NCBI GenBank assembly: GCA_027011835.1
Contig: JALUZN010000385.1
Location: forward strand, 1 to 6,607
Direction: 5' to 3'
DNA: 6,607 nucleotides
From: Draconibacterium sp.
Lineage (GTDB): Bacteria; Bacteroidota; Bacteroidia; Bacteroidales; Prolixibacteraceae
In this document: positions 1-5,995 of the stretch, in pieces
Position numbering within the stretch: the first letter of the stretch is position 1
Layout of the letters: every line of letters starts with the position of its first letter
The notes under the pieces: model-generated
The model's database searches: none
Told to the model about the DNA's origin: nothing
The model's input: the letters and a program-made list of their open reading frames with translations, nothing else
Position numbers and translations under genes: made by a program

Positions 1-13
1 GAATAAATGGGAA

Positions 14-886
14 TTATAATCCCAGTTTCTCTTTCATTAATCCGGGAATTTCGCCCGGTTCTTTTGCAACCGGAACACCGGCAGCGGCAAACGCTTTAAT
101 TTTTTCGGCTGCTGTTCCCGAGCCGCTCGAAATAATTGCTCCTGCGTGTCCCATACGTTTTCCGGGAGGTGCCGACTGACCTGCAATAAATGCAACAACG
201 GGTTTGGTCATTTTGTCTTTAATAAATTGTGCGGCCTGCTCTTCGGCATCGCCACCAATTTCGCCAATTAAAACCACTCCTTCGGTAGCCGGGTCGTTTT
301 CGTACATTTCAAGTAAATCTTTAAAGTACAATCCCGAAACCGAATCGCCACCAATTCCAACACAAGTTGTTTGTCCCAATCCGGCGCGTGTTAGCATATC
401 AACCACTTCGTAGGTTAATGTTCCCGAACGCGAAATCAGTCCAATGTTTCCTTTTTTGAAAATATTTCCCGGAAGAATTCCAATTAAACACTCTTCAACG
501 GTAATTAAACCCGGGCAGTTAGCACCAATCATTTTGGTTCCGTTTTGCTTTAAAACCGGAGTTACCCGAATCATATCTTTTACCGGAACACCTTCGGTAA
601 TGCAAATTACCAAATCGACTCCTGCATAACTTGCTTCTAAAATTGCATCGCCGGCAAATGCTGCCGGAACAAAAATTACCGATGCGTTTGCACCTGTTGC
701 TTTTACTGCATCTTCAACAGTATTAAATACCGGAACACCATCTACCTCGGTGCCTCCTTTTCCCGGAGAAATTCCACCAACAACGTTTGTTCCGTAAGCT
801 TTCATTTTACTGGCATGAAATCCGCCGTCTCTACCTGTAATTCCCTGTACAATTACTTTGGTATCTTTATTTATTAAAATGCTCAT
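14..886 (-). CDS. sucD: Succinyl-CoA synthetase (ligase) subunit alpha
   Basis: This is the alpha subunit of succinyl-CoA synthetase, the TCA-cycle enzyme that interconverts succinyl-CoA and succinate with phosphorylation of ADP or GDP in the cytoplasm. The 290 residues match the usual family length (about 289) and align end to end with E. coli SucD from memory. The N-terminal CoA-binding Rossmann region carries QGITGRDGGFH (about residues 14-24) and GGISPGKGG (37-45). NCPG lies near 123-126 and SRSGTLTYE near 152-160. The phosphohistidine is H247 in GKRMGHAGAI, equivalent to E. coli His246. It lies 20 nt downstream of sucC on the same strand, so the two are almost certainly co-transcribed and form the alpha/beta complex. 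The start MSILINKDTK matches the family N-terminus. Nothing is missing and identification is secure. Confidence 0.97.
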   Translation of the reverse strand: MSILINKDTKVIVQGITGRDGGFHASKMKAYGTNVVGGISPGKGGTEVDGVPVFNTVEDAVKATGANASVIFVPAAFAGDAILEASYAGVDLVICITEGVPVKDMIRVTPVLKQNGTKMIGANCPGLITVEECLIGILPGNIFKKGNIGLISRSGTLTYEVVDMLTRAGLGQTTCVGIGGDSVSGLYFKDLLEMYENDPATEGVVLIGEIGGDAEEQAAQFIKDKMTKPVVAFIAGQSAPPGKRMGHAGAIISSGSGTAAEKIKAFAAAGVPVAKEPGEIPGLMKEKLGL

Positions 887-906
887 TTCTTTCTACTTTA
901 AACTTA

Positions 907-2040
907 CTACTTTGTACTTAATTCTATGGCCTTTTTAGCCGCTTCACTCATTGTTTCAACGGTTGGCAACCCTGTTTCTTTAATAATTTCCAAACCTTCT
1001 TTTGCATTTGTTCCCGACAAGCGAATAACAATTGGAATATCGGTTTTAATCACATCGAGAGCTGCAACAAGTCCGCGTGCCACATCGTCGCAACGTGTAA
1101 TTCCACCAAAAATATTAATCATTACTGCGCTAACATTTTTGTCACTCAGCAAAATATTCATTGCTTCAATTACTTTTTCGGGATTCGACGATCCGCCAAT
1201 ATCGAGGAAGTTGGCAGGGTCGCCGCCATACAATTTAATCATATCCATGGTAGCCATTGCCAACCCGGCACCATTTACCATACAACCAATGTTTCCATCG
1301 AGTTTAATGTACGAAAGGCCTTTCTCGGTAGCATCGAGCTCTTTTTGCTCATCTTCGGTAACTTCGCGCATTGCCACAATCTCTTTTTGGCGGAAAAGCG
1401 CATTGTCGTCGAAATTCATTTTTCCGTCGATGGCCAACACTTGCTTATCAGGCGTTAAAACCAACGGATTAATTTCAGCAAGCGAACAATCTGTATCCTG
1501 ATACAAATTATACAATTTCACTAAAATTGCAGCTGCCTGGCGTAACTGTTTCGGGTCGCTAAAAAGCTGCAACGCAACTTTACGAGCCTGCCAGTCCATT
1601 AATCCCTGAGTGGCATCAATCGGCATTTTAATAATTTTCTCAGGAGACACTCTTGCCACCTCTTCAATTTCAACGCCACCTTCGGCACTTGCCATTAACG
1701 TTACCGATTTTGTATTCCGGTCGTTAACAAAGCCAATATAAAACTCTTTTTCTATGTCAACTGCATCGGCAATCAACACTTTCTCAACGGTTAGTCCTTT
1801 AATGTCCATACCAAGAATGCTCTCTGCATGTTCAATTACCTCGGCTTTGTTGTGTGCCAGTTTTACACCACCGGCCTTACCTCGCCCACCAACATGAACT
1901 TGTGCTTTTACAACTCTTAGTTTGTCATCATCAGACACACTCTTTTTAACCTCATCAACCGAATGGTACACATCGCCATCCGGAACAGGAATCCCGTACT
2001 TCCTGAATAAATCTCGGGCTTGATATTCGTGAATTTTCAT
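907..2040 (-). CDS. sucC: Succinyl-CoA synthetase (ADP/GDP-forming) subunit beta
   Basis: This is the beta subunit of succinyl-CoA synthetase, which binds the nucleotide and the carboxylate substrate and pairs with the SucD alpha subunit. The start MKIHEYQARDLF is the classic family N-terminus. An ATP-grasp domain follows, with the nucleotide-binding segment KAQVHVGGRGKAGGVK (45-60) and the metal-site region AEINPLV (188-194, with N191) plus D205. The C-terminal ligase/CoA-type domain contains LDIGGSSNPEKV (279-290) and INIFGGITRCD (308-318). The length of 377 residues compares with 388 in E. coli. It is the first gene of a sucC-sucD operon reading away from the divergent kdsD-like gene. Nucleotide preference (ADP or GDP) cannot be judged from motifs alone. 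The start is set by the family alignment; there is no clear Shine-Dalgarno sequence, as usual in Bacteroidota. Confidence 0.97.
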   Translation of the reverse strand: MKIHEYQARDLFRKYGIPVPDGDVYHSVDEVKKSVSDDDKLRVVKAQVHVGGRGKAGGVKLAHNKAEVIEHAESILGMDIKGLTVEKVLIADAVDIEKEFYIGFVNDRNTKSVTLMASAEGGVEIEEVARVSPEKIIKMPIDATQGLMDWQARKVALQLFSDPKQLRQAAAILVKLYNLYQDTDCSLAEINPLVLTPDKQVLAIDGKMNFDDNALFRQKEIVAMREVTEDEQKELDATEKGLSYIKLDGNIGCMVNGAGLAMATMDMIKLYGGDPANFLDIGGSSNPEKVIEAMNILLSDKNVSAVMINIFGGITRCDDVARGLVAALDVIKTDIPIVIRLSGTNAKEGLEIIKETGLPTVETMSEAAKKAIELSTK

Positions 2041-2077
2041 CTCTTATTATGAATGTTAATGTAAAAATTACTTGCGC

Positions 2078-2085
2078 TAAAAGTA
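2078..2085 (-). promoter_or_regulatory. Candidate -7 box for the sucCD operon
   Basis: On the minus strand this reads TACTTTTA, seven of eight matches to the Bacteroidota -7 consensus TAnnTTTG, the mismatch being the final base. It lies about 38 nt before the sucC start codon, giving a plausible 5' leader of roughly 30 nt. I find no good TTG -33 element at the expected distance, so the call is weak. The same AT-rich stretch also holds a six-base dyad, ACATAT at 2096-2101 and ATATGT at 2114-2119, which may be chance. Confidence 0.3.
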
Positions 2086-2213
2086 CAATATATTTACATA
2101 TACATACCTATTAATATGTCTCTTTTTTAACGATTTTTTGTGAAAATTTGCTAAAAAAATTCATTGCAAACAGAAAAAGAAAAGCTCTTCATAAAAACAG
2201 TCGTTTTTTCAAT

Positions 2214-2221
2214 TAAATTTG
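2214..2221 (+). promoter_or_regulatory. Candidate -7 box for the kdsD-like gene
   Basis: TAAATTTG is a perfect match to the Bacteroidota -7 consensus TAnnTTTG. It faces the kdsD-like gene and would give a leader of roughly 110 nt to the chosen ATG at 2339. No TTG -33 element is present 17-23 nt upstream. A competing candidate is TAAATTTA at 2326-2333 (seven of eight), which has a TTG at 2301-2303 with 22-nt spacing but would start transcription essentially at the ATG. The flanking sequence is A/T-rich, so chance matches are possible. Confidence 0.4.
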
Positions 2222-2338
2222 CAAAAAAAGGAACAGGTAACATTTTCAAGATAAAACGGTTTTACACAAAAATTAGTGGGTAGAAATACAGATCTCGCTA
2301 TTGTGTATAACCAAACGTTTACTCATAAATTTAAGCTG

Positions 2339-2947
2339 ATGAAAGAGACAATTAGACAAGTGATTGAGCAAGAGGCGCAAGCCGTTAAAAATATTCCAAT
2401 TGAAGACGACTTTATTACTGCAATAGAACTAATTTTCCAACAGGTTCACAGAAATAAGGGGAAGCTTGTAGCCAGTGGAATGGGCAAAGCGGGGCAAATT
2501 GCATTAAATATGGCAACCACATTTTGCTCAACCGGAACGCCGGCTGTTTTCCTCCACCCCAGCGATTCGCAACACGGCGACCTTGGAGTACTTCAAGAGA
2601 ACGACGTTTTACTGGTCATCTCAAACTCGGGAAAAACCCGCGAAATAATTGAATTAATTCATCTGGCCGAAAACCTGCATCCCGGACTTCCGCTCATTGT
2701 TATTTCGAGTAATCCCGACGGTATTTTGGCAAAACAAGCCGATGCTTTTCTTTTTACCGGAAACCCAAAAGAGGTGTGTCCATTAGGATTATCACCAACA
2801 ACTTCAACAACAATAATGACTGTAATTGGCGATGCGCTGGTTGTTTCGATGATGAACAAAATTGGCTTTACCAACGAAGAATATGCCAAACGGCATCACG
2901 GTGGTTATCTGGGCGACAAATCGAGAGCACAGGCTGAGAAGAAATAA
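2339..2947 (+). CDS. kdsD: Single-domain D-arabinose-5-phosphate isomerase (SIS domain, KdsD/KpsF family)
   Basis: This is a predicted D-ribulose-5-phosphate to D-arabinose-5-phosphate isomerase, the entry step to Kdo for lipopolysaccharide. The 202 residues form one SIS sugar-isomerase domain, with SGMGKAGQ (46-53, K50 matching catalytic Lys59 of E. coli KdsD), HPSDSQHGDLG (73-83), SNSGKT (95-100), KEVCPLGLSPTTSTT (144-158) and HHGGYLG (186-192). E. coli KdsD is about 328 residues because it carries two C-terminal CBS domains; these are absent here. Short API proteins of this type are known from Bacteroides fragilis. The position of E. coli Glu111 (NSGE) is Lys99 here. I start at the ATG at 2339. 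An in-frame GTG at 2276 would add 21 residues that look unlike the family N-terminus. A related SIS enzyme with another sugar phosphate substrate is possible but less likely. Confidence 0.88.
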   Translation: MKETIRQVIEQEAQAVKNIPIEDDFITAIELIFQQVHRNKGKLVASGMGKAGQIALNMATTFCSTGTPAVFLHPSDSQHGDLGVLQENDVLLVISNSGKTREIIELIHLAENLHPGLPLIVISSNPDGILAKQADAFLFTGNPKEVCPLGLSPTTSTTIMTVIGDALVVSMMNKIGFTNEEYAKRHHGGYLGDKSRAQAEKK

Positions 2948-2996
2948 AATACCAATTATTCAATTCTATTGTTTTTAACGGTACCATTCTATTTTG

Positions 2997-3004
2997 TATC
3001 TTTG
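2997..3004 (+). promoter_or_regulatory. Consensus -7 box for the HEPN/MNT operon
   Basis: TATCTTTG is an exact match to the Bacteroidota -7 consensus TAnnTTTG in the 62-nt gap after the kdsD-like gene. Its last base is only five nt before the HEPN ATG at 3010, so transcription should begin at or within a base or two of the start codon. The nearest upstream TTG (2969-2971) is 25 nt away, longer than the usual 17-23, so the -33 element is poor. No other promoter-like match is seen in this gap. Confidence 0.55.
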
Positions 3005-3009
3005 AATTA

Positions 3010-3417
3010 ATGGAAAACAAAAAAATCGATAAAAATAAGCTGATTCGCTATTGGATTGACAGCTCTGATGAAGATTATGAAACGATGATGGTAATGTTCA
3101 ATTCAAAAAAATACAGTTGGTCGTTATTTATCGGTCATCTAATGATTGAAAAATTATTAAAAGCTTATTTTTTAATGAAGAAATCGGAATACCCGCCATT
3201 CATCCACAATTTATTAAGATTAGCCGAAAAATCGGAGATTGAGTTATCAGACCAAAGAAAAAAGGAACTTGTTACCATTACAGCATTCAATATTAATGCA
3301 CGTTACGACGATTACAAAATGAGTTTTCAGAAACTTTGCACACCGGAGTTTACTACAGAATGGATTGAAACAATTAAAAAAATCAGACTATGGATAAAAA
3401 AGTTAATACTGCATTAA
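3010..3417 (+). CDS. HEPN domain protein, partner of an adjacent MNT nucleotidyltransferase
   Basis: This is a 135-residue, mostly helical protein of the HEPN type (PF05168-like). Its first half has the WIDSSDEDYETMMVMF helix (about 15-30), then KKYSWSLFIGHLMIEKLLKAY (33-53) where family members carry the conserved FxxHxxxEKxLKA pattern, and HNLLRLAEKS (66-75). The second half has FNINARYDDYK (93-103), the family's A-R-Y-[PD]-D signature, and an amphipathic C-terminal helix. In HEPN/MNT modules such proteins act as an RNase toxin or as a substrate-binding partner of the transferase, as in the HI0074/HI0073 pair. I do not see the RX4-6H RNase motif, so toxin activity is uncertain. The gene overlaps the next by 28 nt and is much lower in G+C than its neighbours. 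The ATG at 3010 is the only start in this open frame before the domain. Confidence 0.85.
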   Translation: MENKKIDKNKLIRYWIDSSDEDYETMMVMFNSKKYSWSLFIGHLMIEKLLKAYFLMKKSEYPPFIHNLLRLAEKSEIELSDQRKKELVTITAFNINARYDDYKMSFQKLCTPEFTTEWIETIKKIRLWIKKLILH

Positions 3418-3704
3418 TAAGCTATATACAATTAATACGCGAAAAATATCCGAATTTTGAGAGTGCTTATCTGTTTGGATCTTTTGCAAAAGGAAACCAA
3501 TTAAAAGATAGCGACATTGATTTAGCATTAATATTTAAAGATTTAGATGATTCGAACCGTTTTCATATTCAGGTTCAATTAATGCTTCTTGCCGCTCAAA
3601 TTGATTCTCGAATTGAACCACATCCGATTTCGAGCGTTGACTTTAACTCAGGGAATCCTTTTGTAAATGAGATTCAAAGCACAGGAATTGAATTTCAAGC
3701 ATAA
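3390..3704 (+). CDS. Minimal nucleotidyltransferase (MNT) domain protein, putative antitoxin of a HEPN/MNT pair
   Basis: This 104-residue protein is a minimal nucleotidyltransferase of the DNA polymerase beta superfamily. The hallmark GSX10DXD motif is intact: G30-S31 in LFGSFAKG, then D42 and D44 in SDIDLAL. E76 in RIEPHPI is the likely third metal-binding carboxylate. In characterised HEPN/MNT toxin-antitoxin pairs, such as MntA of Shewanella, the MNT protein adenylylates the HEPN partner to silence it; I infer the same role here. The gene starts inside the 3' end of the HEPN gene (28-nt overlap), which points to translational coupling and fixed stoichiometry. It ends 15 nt before the mutase gene on the same strand. 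The order, HEPN first then MNT, is a common arrangement. Confidence in the fold is high, in the antitoxin role moderate. Confidence 0.88.
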   Translation: MDKKVNTALISYIQLIREKYPNFESAYLFGSFAKGNQLKDSDIDLALIFKDLDDSNRFHIQVQLMLLAAQIDSRIEPHPISSVDFNSGNPFVNEIQSTGIEFQA

Positions 3705-3719
3705 TTTTTACAACTATTT

Positions 3720-5240
3720 ATGAACTTTAAAGCATTACAAAACGGCTCCGATATAAGGGGTGTGGCACTGAAAGGTGTGGAAGGCAAAGAGGTAAATCTC
3801 ACTTCGGAAATAGTAAAAAAGATTGGAATTGCCTTTAAAGTATGGCTCGAAAAACAGTTTCAGGAAGAGAAAACAACTTTAAAAGTTGGCGTTGGAATGG
3901 ATTCGCGCTTGTCGGGGCCCGAATTGAAAAAGGCTGTTTCCGAAAGTCTCTCGGCTGCGGGAAGTAAAGTTTACGATTGCGGACTGGCATCGACTCCGGC
4001 GATGTTTATGTCGACCATTTACGATGAATTTAATTTCGACGGAGCAATTATGCTCACTGCCAGTCACTTACCGTTTAACCGCAACGGATTGAAGTTTTTC
4101 ACAAAAAACGGAGGACTCGAAAAAGCCGATATTTCGGCTATTCTTGAGATTGCAGAAAATATAAACCTTAATAACTACACACAAAATAAAACCATTGAAA
4201 CGGTCGATTTAATGGCTGTTTATGCCAACCATTTTGTTGAAAATATCAGAAAAAAAATTAATTCCGAGAATTATAACTTGCCTCTTAAAGAGTTCAAAAT
4301 TGTGGTAGATGCCGGAAACGGAGCAGGCGGGTTTTACGCCACCGAGGTAATTGAAAAACTGGGCGCCGACATAACCGGCAGTCAATTTTTAGAACCCGAT
4401 GGGAATTTCCCCAATCACATTCCCAACCCTGAAGATAAAGTGGCCATGGAGTCAATCCGCAAGGCAGTGATAGAAAACAGTGCCGACCTCGGAATTATTT
4501 TCGATACCGACGTTGACCGTGCGGCAGTTGTTGACAGCAAAGGAAACCCCGTAAACCGGAACAGTTTGGTTGCGTTAATGGCTGCCATTGTTCTCGACGA
4601 ACACCCCGGAACAACCATTGTTACCGACTCGATTACTTCCGACGGATTAAACTATTTTATTGAAGAGAAACTAAAAGGGAAACACCACCGGTTTAAACGG
4701 GGCTATAAGAATGTAATTAACGAATCGGTTCGGTTAAACAAAACCGGCGAGCCTTCGTGGCTGGCCATAGAAACCTCGGGACACGCAGCATTAAAAGAGA
4801 ACTATTTTCTCGACGACGGCGCTTACCTCGTTTCGAAAGTGGTGATAAAAATGGCGCAGTTGCGGAAAACAAAACAGACCATTTTAAACCTTATTGAGGC
4901 GCTACCTCAACCCAAAGAGAGCAGCGAAGTGCGAATAAAAATTAAAACCGCCGACTTTAAAAGTTATGGCGAAGCGGTAATTAATGCTTTACAAACTTTT
5001 GCCGGAAACCGGGCAGGCTGGACAGTTGTTCCGAACAACTACGAAGGAATTCGGGTTGCCTGTAACGAGGACAGTGGTGCAGGCTGGTTCTTGTTGCGGC
5101 TTTCGCTGCACGACCCGGTAATTCCGTTAAATATTGAATCGGAAAAAGAGGGCGGAGTGAAAAAGATTGCAGGAGTTTTGGTTGAATTTTTAAAACAGTT
5201 CGACAAGCTGGATTTGGGGGCGTTTGATAAATTGAGTTAG
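3720..5240 (+). CDS. Phosphoglucomutase/phosphomannomutase family protein (alpha-D-phosphohexomutase)
   Basis: This enzyme is predicted to interconvert hexose 6- and 1-phosphates, supplying glucose-1-phosphate or mannose-1-phosphate for sugar nucleotides. The 506 residues cover the four usual domains. The N-terminus has GSDIRGVA (9-16). The phosphoserine loop is TASHLPFNRNGLKFF (113-127), with S115 as the phosphorylated serine. The metal loop is DTDVDR (262-267). The sugar-specificity loop is ETSGHAALKENY (351-362). The C-terminal phosphate-binding loop reads LRLSLHDPVIPLNIE (459-473), where typical members have R-x-S-x-T-E-P-x-x-R; the Thr-Glu and second Arg are replaced. This divergent loop occurs, as I recall, in a subgroup of the family. 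Substrate preference cannot be read from sequence. The gene starts 15 nt after the MNT gene and is followed after 3 nt by the hydrolase gene, so these two are surely one transcript. Confidence 0.92.
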   Translation: MNFKALQNGSDIRGVALKGVEGKEVNLTSEIVKKIGIAFKVWLEKQFQEEKTTLKVGVGMDSRLSGPELKKAVSESLSAAGSKVYDCGLASTPAMFMSTIYDEFNFDGAIMLTASHLPFNRNGLKFFTKNGGLEKADISAILEIAENINLNNYTQNKTIETVDLMAVYANHFVENIRKKINSENYNLPLKEFKIVVDAGNGAGGFYATEVIEKLGADITGSQFLEPDGNFPNHIPNPEDKVAMESIRKAVIENSADLGIIFDTDVDRAAVVDSKGNPVNRNSLVALMAAIVLDEHPGTTIVTDSITSDGLNYFIEEKLKGKHHRFKRGYKNVINESVRLNKTGEPSWLAIETSGHAALKENYFLDDGAYLVSKVVIKMAQLRKTKQTILNLIEALPQPKESSEVRIKIKTADFKSYGEAVINALQTFAGNRAGWTVVPNNYEGIRVACNEDSGAGWFLLRLSLHDPVIPLNIESEKEGGVKKIAGVLVEFLKQFDKLDLGAFDKLS

Positions 5241-5243
5241 AAA

Positions 5244-5786
5244 ATGAGAATAACAAAAGAAAATACAACAGGATTAATTATCGACATTCAGGAGCGACTG
5301 TTTCCGGTGATGCACGAAAAGGAGCAACTTTTAAACAACTGCAAAACATTAATTGGCGGGCTGGCAGCGCTGAATATATCGTTAATTACAACACAACAAT
5401 ACACAAAAGGATTGGGCGAAACCGTGCCCGAAATAAAGGAGGTAATTCCCAACTTCTCGTTTGTTGAAAAACGCAGTTTTAGCTGTTACGACGAACCGGA
5501 AGTTTTGGAACAGCTAAACAAAACGGCTGTAAAAAATATTATTATCTGCGGAATAGAATCGCACGTTTGTGTGTTGCAAACGGCTGTTGATTTTAAGGCG
5601 GCAGGATTTAATCCGGTTATTGTAATGGATTGTGTTTCATCGCGGGCAAAAGAGAATATTGAGCTGGCAAAAGAGCGTTTCAGGCACGAAGGTATTTTAA
5701 TGACATCGTACGAATCGATTCTGTTTGAACTCACCCGCTCGTCGGCAGCACCCGAATTCCGCGCCATTTCGAAACTGGTAAAATAA
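5244..5786 (+). CDS. Isochorismatase-like cysteine hydrolase
   Basis: This is a 180-residue cytoplasmic hydrolase of the isochorismatase-like superfamily. The expected catalytic triad is visible: D14 in IIDIQ, K76 in VEKRSFSC, and the nucleophile C109 in GIESHVCV, preceded by the segment that forms the family's cis-peptide turn. The GIExHxC pattern is closest to the ISOC1/ISOC2 and YcaC-like members rather than nicotinamidases or true isochorismatases, and no aryl carrier domain is present. The substrate is unknown. The gene begins 3 nt after the mutase stop codon, so it is the last gene of that operon; no functional link between the two reactions is evident. The ATG at 5244 gives a normal N-terminus just before the first beta strand (TTGLIIDIQ). 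Confidence 0.9.
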   Translation: MRITKENTTGLIIDIQERLFPVMHEKEQLLNNCKTLIGGLAALNISLITTQQYTKGLGETVPEIKEVIPNFSFVEKRSFSCYDEPEVLEQLNKTAVKNIIICGIESHVCVLQTAVDFKAAGFNPVIVMDCVSSRAKENIELAKERFRHEGILMTSYESILFELTRSSAAPEFRAISKLVK

Positions 5787-5821
5787 TCTCGATTCATTTC
5801 ATAATTCGGGTTGGTTCAATA

Positions 5822-5849
5822 TTTAAATAGATTTCCAGAAATATTTAAA
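5822..5849. terminator. Weak AT-only hairpin after the mutase/hydrolase operon
   Basis: TTTAAATA (5822-5829) and TATTTAAA (5842-5849) form a perfect 8-bp inverted repeat with a 12-nt loop, 35 nt after the hydrolase stop codon and between two convergent genes. All pairs are A-T. There is only a four-base T run after it on the plus strand and none on the minus strand, so a true intrinsic terminator is doubtful. Confidence 0.25.
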
Positions 5850-5850
5850 C

Positions 5851-5995
5851 TTTTGGGTTGCCGGTCGGTGAATGTATGATTTCGTAAGGGATTGCGGATT
5901 TCAAACCTATCAGTTTACCACCCAAAATTGATGCGTGATATACCGCTCGAAAACCTCTGAAACCCTTATGAATTATACACATTGTTGTGGTGTCG
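5851..5995. repeat. Imperfect palindromic, repeat-like intergenic element
   Basis: This non-coding stretch contains paired arms. TTCGTAAGGG (5881-5890) pairs with CCCTTATGAA (5963-5972) with one G-T wobble. The similarity continues outward, since AATGTATGAT (5871-5880) resembles the complement of ATTATACACATTG (5972-5984). A second pair, TTTTGGGTTG (5851-5860) and CCACCCAAAA (5918-5927, nine of ten), interleaves with the first. The element ends directly at the stop codon of the minus-strand Fic gene. On the Fic strand it begins with TAAC (the stop codon plus C) and then ACACCACAACAATGTG. From memory, similar ACAACAATG-type palindromic sequences follow accessory genes in many Bacteroidota, possibly as cassette ends or small mobile repeats; I cannot verify this. 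A 65-residue open frame across it on the minus strand is not a convincing gene. Confidence 0.45.

Noticed and set aside
926..1501. A long plus-strand open frame (191 residues) opposite sucC.
   Set aside because: It is the antisense shadow of the conserved sucC gene, with a low-complexity Ser/Ile-rich translation and no domain signal.
2096..2119. A dyad ACATAT-N12-ATATGT near the sucC promoter, possibly an operator.
   Set aside because: Arms of six bases in very AT-rich DNA are expected by chance, and they match no operator I know.
2276..2338. A GTG-initiated 21-residue extension of the kdsD-like gene.
   Set aside because: The added segment is unlike the family N-terminus, while the ATG at 2339 starts a normal first helix.
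2948..3009. A possible intrinsic terminator after the kdsD-like gene.
   Set aside because: There is a short T run (2972-2976) but no convincing stem before it.
4981..5268. A 95-residue minus-strand frame opposite the mutase 3' end and hydrolase start.
   Set aside because: It is antisense to two secure genes and its translation has no recognisable motif.
5787..5995. A CRISPR array, tRNA or known riboswitch in the convergent gap.
   Set aside because: There are no regularly spaced repeats, no cloverleaf and no recognisable aptamer core, only the imperfect palindrome reported.
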